A DNA stretch of 64,000 nucleotides from Forficula auricularia (Eukaryota > Arthropoda > Insecta > Dermaptera > Forficulidae), in the NCBI GenBank assembly GCA_024734495.1, contig JALMQS010000105.1, forward strand, positions 654,979 to 718,978. The letters run 5' to 3'. The notes under the pieces were generated by a model. That model saw nothing but the letters and a program-made list of their open reading frames with translations. It ran no database searches and was not told the origin of the DNA. A program made the translations under genes and the position numbers. Below are positions 11,425 through 21,360 of the stretch, one piece after another (the first letter of the stretch is position 1; each line of letters opens with the position of its first letter).

Positions 11425-11529
11425 CTAAAAAAAAGTTTAAATATTAGTTAATTAAAACAAACATGGAAATAAAAGAATTATAATTGAAATCAGAAAATAT
11501 CATTAAAATATATTTTTAACTTAAATTGA

Positions 11530-11880
11530 ACGTTTCTTTTTGCCGAGAGTAGCAGAATTTTTATAAATTAAAGGAAACAATAAAAGAGGGTGTCTTTTGC
11601 TGGAAAAAGAAATTTTTAAATTTATTTATAGAGAGACTATAGTTTCGAGGGCTTTGCAGAAAGGTGAAAAAGTTGACGTTTATTTGATTTGCATCTAATA
11701 TGGCAGAGAAAGAATAACAAATGTTTGAAAATCGCGGAAATGAGGTTTATTTATTGATTTTATCTCGTTAGGAGAGATTAGTATAGAGATATGTTTAAAT
11801 AAAGGGGCCAAGTGCGAGTCGAACTTGAAACCGAGAGTTCTGTCTCTAAATTATATTATATATATATACTAGCAAGAGGC
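11530..11880. repeat. Fragments of the hammerhead fold-back family B
   Basis: Pieces such as TTGCCGAGAGTAGCAGAATT (11540), AGACTATAGTTTCGAGGGCT (11634) and GCGGAAATGAGG appear in broken order. They match the ends and arms of the elements at 46.5 and 49.7 kb. Around 11938-11985, GTCCTGAAAAAGGAAGAAAC followed by GTCG resembles a decayed hammerhead-type core. Confidence 0.5.
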
Positions 11881-12159
11881 CCGCCTTCACTATTTTATCA
11901 ACGATTAATGTTTTAAGTAATTGAGTACTTGAAAAAGTCCTGAAAAAGGAAGAAACGTCGTACGAAAATTGATATTTAACATTAATAAAAAAAATTGTCC
12001 AAAAACCTGTGAATATTTTATCTGTTTTTAATTTTGTCCAATTTGCTGCTATTCTTGTTACAAATTTACTATGGATGCGAGGGATACAAAAATATATAAA
12101 TATTTTATCAAGGGTTGTATTAATTTTTAAATTCATCACTAAAGAAAAAAATACTTTTA

Positions 12160-12712
12160 ATATAGTTATTAATGAATGAAGGAGACACGTATTGTTGAGA
12201 TTGTTTCTGTGCTAATTCTAAAGAACAAGCCATTTAAAGCCTCTTTCAAAGTAAGAGTAGATTTTCCAAAAGTCTTTGCCTGATAAGTGGGCTTGTCAAT
12301 CCCCCAATAAGTGAATCTCTAATGAAATTGTCTCTATTAACTTCCGCTGTAACGGCTTTAAATTGATAATCCTGACTGAGAAGTTTTAAAGCTTCATGAT
12401 ATATTGGTCAATATTTTCATCAGATGCTTGGCGTCGAGAAGCTAGCTTATACCTAGCAAAAATTTCGTTAACTGGTTTAACGAATAAATTTTTAAGTATG
12501 CTTACCGAATCGTTATAAGTTTCGCAATCACATATGTGGGTATATATTCTTGTTGAAACGTGATTGAATAATATAATCAATTTTTCTTTTTCGTCAGCAC
12601 TTATAGATAAAAGAAAATCATGGAAAATACGATACCAATGATTCCAGATTAAAGCAGCATCACTAGAGTTTGAATCTATGTCCAACTTTTCTGGTTTCAT
12701 AAATTTGTCCAT
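12160..12712 (-). pseudogene. LTR-retrotransposon gag fragment
   Basis: The frame starting at 12712 encodes MDKFMKPEKLDIDSNSSDAA, then WNHWYRIFHDFLL and FARYKLASRRQASDENIDQY over 108 codons, then a stop. In a shifted frame the homology continues with AVTAEVNRDNFIRDSLIGG and SPLIRQRLLEN, the usual gypsy/BEL gag order. It therefore carries at least one frameshift and lacks zinc knuckle and pol. It is a dead insertion in intron 3, in the same orientation as the host gene. Confidence 0.7.
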
Positions 12713-12980
12713 AATACGAATAGGATTAGAATATTTTAATAAGTCTAATAAATTGTAATAAAAATATTCAAACCTTTTTTAGATTAAGGCTTTATTAGAC
12801 TTATTAAATCGTACATAAAAGTTAAATAATGATTAACAATTTACAAACAAAATATTTATGCAACTATGGAAACAATAATTTTATAATTTTCTTATATCAC
12901 AATAGTGAATATTAAGCTTGAACCCTTTGATATACCATAAGTAACATTCAAGTATAAATCGATAGAATTTTAATACTCAC

Positions 12981-13142
12981 TGATGAACTAAGGCTTTCAT
13001 TTTAAGCTTATATTCTTCGGCATCGTGCTCATCCGATCGCCCTGCCATTGTCATTCGATAAACCATCCGAATATATTGACGAAGCTCCAGCCAGTAGGAT
13101 TGCAGCCTACGCACTTCTTCTAATTGCTCAGCTGCTTGATCC
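12981..13142 (-). CDS. FAM193-like gene, exon 3
   Basis: 162 bp. One base completes an Arg codon, then DQAAEQLEEVRRLQSYWLEL, RQYIRMVYRMTMAGRSDEHD and AEEYKLKMKALVH plus two bases. The acceptor is TTTTAG and the donor CA|GTGAGT. It is an amphipathic helical segment directly after the cysteine motif of exon 2. Confidence 0.78.
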
Positions 13143-13429
13143 CTAAAAGTTAACAAAATTTCATTTATTATTTTAAAATAATTATAACTGGGGTGCAACA
13201 GAATGGTTAATTCCTCCTTTGTCCTCTCTTTACAGATTAATCGATTATGGACAGGGAGGAATTCTGGCGATAGTTTTTAAGGAATTTGGTGTCGGTACTT
13301 GGTGAAACATTTTTTAAAATTATTGGATAAAAAATACTTGGTAGGTTTCACATTAAGATATAAAAAAAAAACGAATTTATTTTTGGAGAATCTTTAATCT
13401 CGATATATATATTTCGGGTGACTGATCTA

Positions 13430-14109
13430 CAGACTTATTTCGATACCAATGGACACTTCAGATTTTAACAATGAACTAAATATCATTTATAATATAGCTG
13501 TGAATAATGGCTACAACACACTGATAATTAATAAAATTTACAAAAAAAATTATTTGAAAAATAAGTATCTCTCACACACACTCACTAAATTCCGGAACTG
13601 ATAAAATATTTAAAAGACTCCCCTTCATTTCGAACCACGTTACAAACCCTATAGCTTCAACTCTTAGAACGTCTGGTATAACTCCTGCTTTATATAATAA
13701 CAACACTTTAGGTTCACAACTAATTAATAATAAATTAGACAAAATTGACAAATTAGATAAATCAGGTGTATATAAATTGACTTGTATTGCGACGCAATCT
13801 ACATAGGACAAACTGGACGCTCTTTTTGAACTTGCTACTCGGAACATGAAAGAGCCTTTAATAGTCTTAGCAGATCAGATGATATTAATATGGAATCTAC
13901 TTCTAAAGATTACCTTCGCCAATCATCTACATTTGAATAAACACACCTCTTCTATTAGCCACCTCGTTCCGTTACATTTCGAAAGAAAGGGCTTACGTTT
14001 AGATTTTTTAGAGCCAACGGAAATAAAATTAGCTCTCACAAATAAAACGAATATACTAAATAATCAATTAGAAGTTAAGAAAAGTACAATCATTGATTAC
14101 ATTCTTTAA
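13430..14109 (+). pseudogene. Penelope-like polyprotein C-terminus (GIY-YIG), frameshifted
   Basis: In mixed frames one reads ASTLRTSGITPALYNNNTLG, then KLDKSGVYKLTC, CDAIYIGQTGRSF, a CYSEHERAF segment, ANHLHLNKHTSSISHLVPLH and a tail ending STIIDYIL before the stop at 14107-14109. GVY...YIGQTGR followed by EH and a late NH..H is the GIY-YIG order seen in Penelope proteins. At least two frameshifts, one right in the GIY-YIG core, make it inactive. The reverse-transcriptase part is mostly absent. Confidence 0.75.
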
Positions 14110-14322
14110 ATATTTACAAATTTGTTTTCATTAATTCTTCCTTCCCTCTCCCCCTACGCCTACCTGATGTAAATCCTCATTTCTCAGAAGGCAAACAAAA
14201 TAGATTTCCTACCTTTCTCCCTCCACTAATTTTAAATATTTACCCTTTTGTTATCTTAAAAAATAAATTTTACCATTGACTTGTATTCAAATTCGACTTA
14301 TTCAGGTCAGTTACTTTCTGTT

Positions 14323-14365
14323 TCTCCTGAAGATGGGTTAGTCACCCGAAATATATATATCGAGA
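14323..14365 (+). ncRNA. Type I hammerhead-ribozyme motif in the Penelope-like element
   Basis: Helix I is TCTC (14323-14326) with GAGA (14362-14365). The core CTGAAGA (14327-14333) fits CUGANGA, with one extra base after it. Helix II is GGGT/ACCC with a TAGTC loop. GAAA is at 14348-14351, and the self-complementary AT-repeat forms helix III before ATC, the expected cleavage triplet. All conserved core residues are present. The mirrored left copy (about 13398-13432, minus strand) has CTGTAGA and is probably dead. Confidence 0.65.
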
Positions 14366-14954
14366 TTAAAGATTCTCCAAAAATAAATTCGTTTTATTTT
14401 TTATATCTTAATGTGAAACCTACCAAGTATTTTTTATCCAATAATAAGGAATTCTGGCAATGAGGGCTCCCATTCGGATAATGAGAATTCATCATCACGT
14501 AGAGACCGGGTTCCTATGCAATTGCATATTTTGTTTGCCGCCACATACGATCCAGGAGATCAATTATCTATCCGAATCATGCATCTGCAGGATACTCTGG
14601 GTTAAATTTTATAGTGCAAATTTTTTTGCATAAAATTGCATAAAATTGAATATTTCGCGCCAAATGCACAGGTTTTGAAAGAAATTTTGAGACTTGATGG
14701 CTAAAGTTGAAGTTTTTCAAGTCGAAAATATTATATGAATTTTTCTCCGAAACTAGCTTGTTAGTTATGGTTAAGTATTAAATATGTAGCTTTTGCAAAC
14801 TTTTAGTTTTGGGGAAAATAGGACAAAATCAAAAGATTTCTGGTAAGACTAGGTACGGTTAAAGTTTGAAAGCTGAAACTTGGCAGAAATGATAATATTT
14901 ATGCAAATTTCTATGCAAATTTCTATGACAAATTAGAGCTCATAGCTTCAAGTA

Positions 14955-15545
14955 CAGTGGGCGGTCAAATTATTATACTCAAATGATTTTTATCAAGTAA
15001 ATTTATTTTATTCAAACTTTTCAAAAAATCTAGTAGTAATTTAGTTTAATAACCCTTTTGGACTGCCCTGTCAACTTGCTAGACCTCAACCCGATCGAAA
15101 ATGTATGGGCGGCCCTAAAAAAAGAAATTTGTAAATATAAAATAATTACTAACAAAAAGCACTTGATAGAAAATATTATTAAAGCATGGCACAATACGCA
15201 TGCACTTGAAGAAATAGCCAAAAAATGTTGAATAAAAGATTTCACTGTCGATGGTAACAGAATTGTTTTTATTTTTAACCCAAAAGCCAAAAAATGCATT
15301 GCCAGCCAGCATTGCCTCAGCGCATAGAAAATGGGATTGTTCGAAAGGGAGGATTCAGTAAATATTGAAATTGTATTATTGAATTTGTATTGTCCTAAGC
15401 TAATAAACCTATAAAGTTAACAAATGAAACGATATTATGAGTTTAATTGTAAGCTAAGCCCTTAAAAACATATGAAAAATATAATTTTTCAAATGATCAT
15501 AATAATTTGGCCTTCAAATGAGTATAATAATTTGGTCAGCCACTG
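14955..15545 (+). mobile_element. Internally deleted Tc1-like transposon
   Basis: Ends CAGTGGGCGGTCAAATTATT and its near-complement AATTTGGTCAGCCACTG are flanked by TA on both sides (14953-14954, 15546-15547), the Tc1/mariner target duplication. At 591 bases it keeps only the transposase C-terminus. Confidence 0.85.
15070..15230 (+). pseudogene. Tc1-like transposase C-terminal remnant
   Basis: The frame DLNPIENVWAALKKEICKYK, then NIIKAWHNTHALEEIAKKC, matches the last catalytic block (PDLNPIEN, with the Glu of DD34E) and the C-terminus of Tc1 transposases. The first two catalytic Asp residues are deleted, so it could only be mobilised in trans. Confidence 0.8.
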
Positions 15546-15547
15546 TA

Positions 15548-16024
15548 TATTAGAAGTTCTGAAGCTAGAAAGTCCAAAATCAAATCAATTCTTCATACTT
15601 GAAATATAAACATTTTGCCCAGAAGGAATTTTATCAGACTTCCTGTTCACGAGTTTGCGAAGCCTCATTTATTAAAAGAAATTGACATTCTTTTTCTAAA
15701 TGATATTGATTCAAGAAATTATAACATCAAGATGGTGCAACGCCTATAAGCTAGAAGTGACTCACGCATTGTGAAAAGAAGAAAGAATTTTAAGAGTAGA
15801 TGAGAAGAATCCAGAGTATATTTGGATATTTGTCTTGAAAGATTGAAGGTTGTAGGTCACGGGAAAGATGAAGGCGAGAATTGAGTTCAAATATATAGAA
15901 GTTATAGGGCCGGATTTAGACTTGATAATGTCCTAAACTATTTGAAATATGGGGCCCTTTATAAGTCCAGATATTATAATTATGTCAGTGCCGAATATGA
16001 TTCGGATACCTAGAGGGTTAAACC
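15548..16024. other. Intron 2 sequence with unassigned repeat debris
   Basis: No gene. A short stretch near 15840-15900 (GATTGAAGGTTGTAGGTCAC) resembles the repeat at 1.9 kb. Confidence 0.35.
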
Positions 16025-16345
16025 TTATTAGTTAAAACTCGTTTCACTGAATACCCTTGTGGAAACTAGAATTTACTGATTGATGTTTGTTGAGTTTGGT
16101 CCAAAGGTCTAGAATCTTCATTTTTGACCTTCCGCCTCATTTTTAAACAAAAATGTCAAAAATTACATCCTCATTAGAAGCAAAGTTGTAGAGGATGAAA
16201 TTTTTGACATTTTCGTTTAAAAATTTTTGAAAATAAACACACAAAATGAGGCGGAAGATCAAAAATGAAGATTCAACCAACATCATTAAATTCTAGTTGC
16301 CATCAAAGGTATTCAGTGAAACGCGTTATAACTAGTAAGAACCCG
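16025..16345. repeat. Imperfect 320-base palindrome
   Basis: GTTTCACTGAATACCCTTGT and TTGACCTTCCGCCTCATTTT on the left are mirrored by AATGAGGCGGAAGATCAAAA and AAAGGTATTCAGTGAAACGC on the right. It is probably a small fold-back element; no coding sequence. Confidence 0.7.
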
Positions 16346-16914
16346 TTTTTACTGCAACATATAGATAGTGAAATAATAAATCTTTAACTTAAAATCATTT
16401 TTATTCATAGCAAACTTAAAAATGCAACAAACAAATAATACTGCTGTAGATTTAAGTATATATGAGAATTGGTCACTCGGACAATTTTTTTTTGGGGGCC
16501 CCCAAGAAAGTGCTATAGTTTGTGTTGCTTATACGTAAATCCTGCATTGAGAAGTTATAGGGATAAATGAGTTAGCGAATGCATTTGTTCGTGTTAGTAT
16601 ACATAGTCTTTGACAATCTTTATGGAACCAACAAATCCAATTTCCAACAATGATTGTAGGGGCATTGTCTATTATTTGTGGCTGTAATGGTCAAAATATG
16701 TAAAATCATAAATTAAAATGCCCTACTGCCATATGACATTTTAAACGGTTCTTATTTTAGAAGTATGTGGCTTTTTTCGTTGATTTGTGCAAACTGATGG
16801 GGTCGGTTTATTGGTGAGTGGGTGGGTCAGTATCTTACAATTTAACATCTGTAATTAGCAGACAATTAATGCCCTATGAACCCGCTAACTAACTGTTATT
16901 CTGGTCCTGCAGTT

Positions 16915-16957
16915 TTCACTGAGGAAGAGATACTGTAGTGCTCTCGAAATATTTGGA
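16915..16957 (+). ncRNA. Hammerhead-like motif, copy 1 of the CTGAGGA family
   Basis: CTGAGGA at 16919-16925 is followed by an extra A, helix II GAGA/TCTC, GAAA and ATAT-T, then TGGAT. Helix I is weaker here (TTTCA against TGGAT) than in the sister copy at 35.9 kb. The shared downstream sequence AAGAAGCAATT shows both belong to one dispersed family. Confidence 0.4.
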
Positions 16958-17101
16958 TTAACCACTTGAAAAAATAAAAATTACTGTAAAGAAGCAATTG
17001 AATTTCATTCATCCTCCTTTGAAAAATTAATATTTGTTAATTAATAATTATTATCATTTCTGTCCATAATATGTATTAATTTGAAATTTTACCATATAAT
17101 A

Positions 17102-17308
17102 GGAAAAGAAGGACAAGTTTTTATGTGTGATTTTTTATTTATCAGCCAACGTTTCGTCGACTTTCCCGACTTCTTCAGGGCTTCAAATAGTCATGCCAAA
17201 GACGAATGTGTGGCATGACTGTTTGAACCCCTGAAGAAGTCGGGAAAGTCGACGAAACGTTGGCTGATAAATAAAAAAATCACACATAAAAACTTGTCCT
17301 TCTTTCCT
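17102..17308. mobile_element. Compact fold-back element with a hammerhead-like core in each arm
   Basis: A 207-base near-palindrome. AGGACAAGTTTTTATGTGTG, then CCAACGTTTCGTCGACTTTC and CTTCTTCAGGGCTTC, with reverse complements on the right and a short centre (GTGTGGCATGACT). It contains no protein. The larger relative is at 4980-5350. It lies in intron 2 of the FAM193-like gene. Confidence 0.8.
17144..17184 (-). ncRNA. Hammerhead-like motif in the left arm of the fold-back element
   Basis: Read on the minus strand: AGCC / CTGAAGA / extra A / GTCG loop CGAC / GAAA / CGTT / GGCT. Helix I AGCC/GGCT is 4 bp, helix II GTCG/CGAC is 4 bp, and ACGT is the self-complementary helix III. The cleavage triplet would be GTT, allowed by the NUH rule. 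The right arm (17231-17263, plus) carries the same core with helix I reduced to GG/CC. Confidence 0.5.
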
Positions 17309-17679
17309 ATTATAACTTTCAAATTAATTAATAATTTCTTCATGAAAATTATAAATAGTTATTTTTAACACTGTGGACCTGTTATTGATCAATTCAAGTA
17401 TGTAAGCCGTTGTTCGATATTTTTGACAGATTTTTAAAACTGTCAAAAAAAAAATTACTGAAAAAATGATATACTGCTAATATTGTTAACATTATAGAAA
17501 TTATAATAGGGAATTATAAATATCAATAGTTAAAAGTTTATTTCAAAAATATTATGTTTATACTGATGATGGCTTATACTCACACATAGACGGAAATTGT
17601 TCTTAATAATAATATAATTCAAATACAAAAAAAATAAGTTTTTCAATCTTATATAAATTAAAAATTGCGAAGCATTAAT
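17309..17679. other. Intron 2 sequence, nothing recognised
   Basis: AT-rich, no motif of note. Confidence 0.5.
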
Positions 17680-17930
17680 ACTAAGTACCTGAGCACCGAG
17701 CGATGCTCTGTAACTTGTTGCTCAAGTTAAAAGCTATATATTAATCCCCGAACCCCCGCCTCATGCATCCCTCCACCCCACATCCCCACCCCACCCCTGA
17801 AACCACTTCCCTCGCCCCGCACCCCTCCACCACTGTACCCCCCACATCTAGCCCCACCCTCACCCAGTTTTTGCATTTCAAGCCTTGTAATGGCCCACAG
17901 ATTATGTGTTTATAGGTATAGGTATATAAA
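17680..17930 (+). repeat. C-rich repeat with ACCGAGCGATGCTC dyad
   Basis: Starts near GTACCTGAGCACCGAGCGAT, continues as an almost pure C/A tract (CCTCCACCCCACATCCCCAC), and ends with CAGTTTTTGCATTTCAAG and CCCACAGATTATG, which resembles the family A unit. A second copy lies at about 28795-29095 and a partial one at 28150. It may be a divergent relative of family A. Confidence 0.5.
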
Positions 17931-18103
17931 TAAATAAAGTTTAATTTTTTTTTTAATTAAATAACAATTTTTGAGTTCATCAATTAAATTGAAAAATTCT
18001 AATATAGAAGAATATTAGTAATGAAGGTGTTGAAGCTTTTATTTTTGTGATTAATTTGATTAAAATTTGAATTTTTATTTAAATCACACATAATTAATTA
18101 TAA

Positions 18104-18826
18104 TCCTATACTACTAAAGCTCATTTGTGCCTGTCCCTGTATGTACTTATGTATCTATGTCCGTCCCGCAACAAAAACAGTCGTCATGGTTACCAATTTA
18201 AATGAAATTATCTATATATATAAAATTAAGGTTTTCTCTGTACATTGGGGTGGTGGTGTGGGTTGGGGGGGGGAGGTTCGAGAGGTGGGGGTCCAGGGGT
18301 GGTTACCAATTTAAATGAAATTATCTATATATATAAAATTAAGGTTTTCTCTGTACATTGGGGTGGTGGTGTGGGTGTGGGTGGGTTGGGGGGGGAGTGA
18401 GGTTCGAGAGGTGGGGGTCCAGGGGTCGTCATGGTTACCAATTTAAATGAAATTATCTATATATATAAAATTAAGGTTTTCTCTGTACATTGGGGTGGTG
18501 GTGTGGGTGTGGGTGGGTTTAGGGGGGGGAGGTTCGAGAGGTGGGGGTCAGGGGTCGTCATGGTTACCAATTTAAATGAAATTATCTATATATATATAAT
18601 TAAGGTTTTGTCTGTATTTTGGGGTGGATTTCGGGGGAGGGGATTCGAGAGGGGGGTCCAGGTGTCGTCATGGTTACTAATTTAAATGAAATATATATAT
18701 ATATATCATTGAGGTTTTGTCTGTACATTGGGGTGGTGGGGGTGCTGGGTGGGCTTCGGGGTGGGGGTCCAGGGGGCGAGCCTTCTGGCTAGCAGAAGGC
18801 CGCCGAAGGCGAAGCCGTACAGCTAG
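18104..18826 (+). mobile_element. Non-autonomous Helitron, copy 1
   Basis: The 5' end is TCCTATACTACTAAAGC, directly after A. The 3' end is AGAAGGCCGCCGAAGGCGAA then CAGCTAG, directly before T, as in Helitrons (5'-TC, 3'-CTAG, insertion between A and T, no duplication). The interior is about five units of about 122 bases containing ACCAATTTAAATGAAATTAT and a G-rich tract (GGTGGTGTGGGTGTGGGTGG). The flank without insert is present at about 40550-40575, which confirms the boundaries. No Rep/helicase. Confidence 0.85.
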
Positions 18827-19031
18827 TTATTTATTAAACACGAACAAATAATCCAATATAAGTCGATCGAAACGTCGTAGTTATATTGTATTATTTGTTC
18901 GTGTTTAATAAATAATTATAATGAATTATGTGTGATTTAAATAAAAATTCAAATTTTAATAGATGATTTTTAATCAATTAAATTGCCTAACTTTTAATAT
19001 ATATAATAATATTTGTAATTATCTTTTGGTG

Positions 19032-19033
<2 letters not shown>

Positions 19034-19072
<39 letters not shown>

Positions 19073-19240
19073 GCTTTTCGGCCTTTCTAGCCATAAGCCC
19101 AATTACGATACTAGCTATATTTTTAAAATTTGTCTCTACCCCCGGGGGTCAGATTTTGGCTGGCTGCCTCGAGTCGGATTCGAACCCGGGTCCCCTGGTT
19201 AGCTCGCTGTCACGCTACCGCCTAGCCTACCGACCCCCCC
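19034..19240 (-). mobile_element. tRNA-derived SINE, copy 1
   Basis: On the minus strand the head GGTCGGTAGGCTAGGCGGTA (box A-like) and GGGTTCGAATCC (box B) is followed by GCCAGCCAAAATCTGACCCC, a GGCTAGAAAGGCC hairpin and a tail of about 35 A. The order is that of a tRNA-headed SINE. No target duplication was found, because the right side is the truncated Helitron. Copy 2 at 23489-23674 is clean. Confidence 0.85.
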
Positions 19241-19964
19241 ATACTACTAAAGCTCATTTGTGCCTGTCCCTGTATGTACTTATGTATCTATGTCCGTCCC
19301 GCAACAAAAACAGTCGTCATGGTTACCAATTTAAATGAAATTATCTATATATACAAAATTAAGGTTTTCTCTGTACATTGGGGTGGTGGTGTGGGTTGGG
19401 GGGGGTTCGAGAGGTGGGGGTCCAGGGGTGGTTACCAATTTAAATGAAATTATCTATATATATAAAATTAAGGTTTTCTCTGTACATTGGGGTGGTGGTG
19501 TGGGTGTGGGTGGGTTTGGGGGGGGTGAGGTTCGAGAGGTGGGGGTCCAGGGGTCGTCATGGTTACAAATTTAAATGAAATTATCTATATATATAAAATT
19601 AAGGTTTTGTCTGTACATTGGGGTGGTGGTGTGGGTGTGGGTGGGTTTAGGGGGGGGGGGGGGGGAGGTTCGAGAGGTGGGGGTCCAGGGGTCGTCATGG
19701 TTACCAATTTAAATGAAATTATCTATATATATATAATTAAGGTTTTGTCTGTATTTTGGGGTGGATTTCGGGGGAGGGGATTCGAGAGGGGGTCCAGGTG
19801 TCGTCATGGTTACTAATTTAAATGAAATATATATATATATATCATTGAGGTTTTGTCTGTACATTGGGGTGGTGGGGGTGCTGGGTGGGCTTCGGGGGTG
19901 GGGGTCCAGGGGGCGAGCCTTCTGGCTAGCAAGAAGGCCGCCGAAGGCGGAGCCTTGCAGCTAG
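19241..19964 (+). mobile_element. Non-autonomous Helitron, copy 2 (5' end cut)
   Basis: As copy 1 from ATACTACTAAAGCTC onward, ending CAGCTAG before T at 19964/19965. It contains the same G-rich tandem units with slightly different unit lengths, and arose with its flank by tandem duplication. Confidence 0.8.
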
Positions 19965-20172
19965 TTATTTATTAAACACGAACAAATAATCCAATATAAG
20001 TCGATCGAAACGTCGTAGTTATATTGTATTATTTGTTCGTGTTTAATAAATAATTATAATGAATTATGTGTGATTTAAATAAAAATTCAAATTTTAATAG
20101 ATGATTTTTAATCAATTAAATTGCCTAACTTTTAATATATATAATAATATTTGTAATTATCTTTTGGTGGGT

Positions 20173-20536
20173 TTAAAAATTAAAAAACCAATTAATTGTT
20201 AAAAGGAAATTGAATAAAAATGTAATTATACATTTTTATTCAAACAACCACCTGTGAATAATTATTTCAATTAACAAAAAAGCCATCAAAAACAACTTAG
20301 CCGAAGATGAGACCGTGACAGATCAAATTGTCAACCCAAAAACCCCCCTAACCCGTGAAATTCATCCAAATCGTTTTCGAGAACCCGATTGGATATTTAT
20401 ATACAAAAATTGCTCGTTTAATATAATAAGATTAATAAAAAAAATAAAAAAATAAGAATAGATGTTGAGTTGATTAGAAAATATCAAAAGTTTAATTAAT
20501 AATATATTAGTAAATTATTAAATAAATAAAATATAC
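20173..20536. other. Intron 2 start, nothing recognised beyond AT-rich repeat debris
   Basis: Contains a short stretch (CTTAGCCGAAGATGAGACCG) that recurs at 28674, so part of it is a dispersed repeat. No exon. Confidence 0.4.
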
Positions 20537-20649
20537 CTTCTATCTTTGCATGAATCACAAGAGCAAGGTTTTTCTTTTCTTTGAAGCTGATTTGCTTGAT
20601 CGATAGTTATAATCGAACTTAAATCCGATAAAGATTCCAAAATTTCTTC
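20537..20649 (-). CDS. FAM193-like gene, exon 2
   Basis: 113 bp in phase 0: EEILESLSDLSSIITIDQAN, then QLQRKEKPCSCDSCKDR plus two bases. The acceptor is TTCAACAG and the donor AG|GTATAT. CSCDSC is the first of the cysteine clusters of the protein. It is joined to exon 1 by a 70-base intron. Confidence 0.75.
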
Positions 20650-20719
20650 CTGTTGAATTATAATTATATTAATATTTAATAAATATAAAATGGAATGTTG
20701 TTGTTTTTTTTTTGATTAC

Positions 20720-20908
20720 TTTAATCGTCTCGTCTTGTTTGGAATTGGAATCGAGCAGCCTCGGTTGACTTGGCGACTCTTCTGGGGGATCTTGTTGAGG
20801 GGTCGGGGCCCCGTCAGCCTCCTCGCGAACCTCATCCAGAGACGGGGGCTCAATTTCTTCCTCTTCTTTCTTTTCAATTTCAAATTCTTTCCCAAGCACG
20901 TCACCCAT
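20720..20908 (-). CDS. FAM193-like gene, exon 1 with start codon
   Basis: 63 codons from MGDVLGKEFEIEKKEEEEIE through PPSLDEVREEADGAP to SKQDETIK, then the donor |GTAATC. The ATG at 20908 has A at -3 and G at +4. The frame stays open upstream to 21109 (an earlier ATG there would add a hydrophobic 67-residue stretch), but that part looks like UTR read by chance. The N-terminus is strongly acidic and low-complexity. Joining to exon 2 in phase 0 gives a continuous protein into CSCDSC. Confidence 0.7.
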
Positions 20909-21360
20909 TTTACTGTTTATATTGGTAGAACCTTGCTTCGTTTTTTTTAAATCCACACAATTCATTCTATCTAAAAATCTCTTAATGACAATGAATAGTG
21001 TGCTTAAAGGTTCTAATAAAACAAGTAGTGAGAAAATACATAAAAGAACACATAGAAATAAAAGTAGGTTTATTTTCCAACCGTATAACAGTTTTCCTAA
21101 GGATTGCACTTTATTTATCGCTCAATATGGCTGAAGGAATTAACTTGTGAGTAAAGCCGCGGCGGCGTCGCTCTCGCTGCTGCGGCCAGTGGCCAGTTTG
21201 ACGCTCACTTCGCGCCACGGGGAGAACCCGTCGCAAGCTAGCAACGCATTCAGTCAAGGCAATCATTTGAAAATATTATCCCGTTCAATGTCCACTAGGT
21301 GGTCCTTATTTTTGAATTTTTACGCTGACAGAGGCTCATATCGTTCGAAATAAATAAAAA
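20909..21360 (-). promoter_or_regulatory. Probable 5' UTR and CpG-rich promoter of the FAM193-like gene
   Basis: About 120 bases (21150-21265) are GC- and CpG-rich (GCCGCGGCGGCGTCGCTCTC, CTTCGCGCCACGGGGAGAAC) in an otherwise AT-rich window, just upstream of exon 1. No TATA box is obvious. On the plus strand ATGGCTGAAGGAATTAACTT is followed by GTGAGT, so a divergent transcript is conceivable. Read on the minus strand, CCTTCAG at 21131-21137 could be an acceptor of a UTR intron. Confidence 0.5.

Larger units (their letters stand above)
13310..14450 (+). mobile_element. Penelope-like element, 3' part, with inverted terminal copies
   Basis: The stretch 13310-13415 (GATAAAAAATACTTGGTAGG, TTGGAGAATCTTTAATCTCG) returns inverted at 14345-14450. 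Between them lies a damaged coding region ending in a GIY-YIG endonuclease-like domain, the hallmark of Penelope-like elements. Such elements carry pseudo-LTRs, in tandem or inverted, and hammerhead motifs in them. A good hammerhead motif is present at the inner edge of the right copy. Orientation is plus, opposite to the host gene whose intron it occupies. Confidence 0.75.
18104..20170. repeat. Tandem duplication of Helitron plus flank, SINE at the junction
   Basis: The block 18109-19036 is repeated almost base for base at 19241-20172, including 200 bases of flanking fold-back sequence (AACACGAACAAATAATCC, palindrome, ACTTTTAATATATATAAT). This is therefore a segmental duplication, not two insertions. 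The second copy lacks the first five Helitron bases. A SINE occupies exactly the joint. Confidence 0.8.
1390..20908 (-). other. FAM193-like gene locus (nine exons visible, 3' end off window)
   Basis: Nine minus-strand exons (20720-20908, 20537-20649, 12981-13142, 11282-11424, 7342-7529, 4804-4934, 4617-4727, 2527-2977, about 1390-1547) are bounded by AG and GT. Exons 1-8 join without breaking frame. The product has an acidic N-terminus, a CSCDSC cysteine motif, a helical region (RRLQSYWLELRQYIR, LCSRDPHQLFQRLEAQ, LENDHLKQF.ITWE), and then a Ser/Gly-rich region with CPGC, CPCEEC and CECHVC cysteine clusters. From memory this order matches the metazoan FAM193 family. Vertebrate FAM193A has been linked to p53 control; whether that applies here is unknown. 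All introns are filled with mobile DNA. The call rests on recognition, not alignment. Confidence 0.7.

Noticed and set aside
18431..19964. Several Gly/Val-rich open frames
   Set aside because: They come from the G-rich tandem units inside the Helitron and have no domain.
20922..21134. 70-codon plus-strand frame over the first exon region
   Set aside because: Antisense to the supported exon 1 and UTR, no family resemblance.
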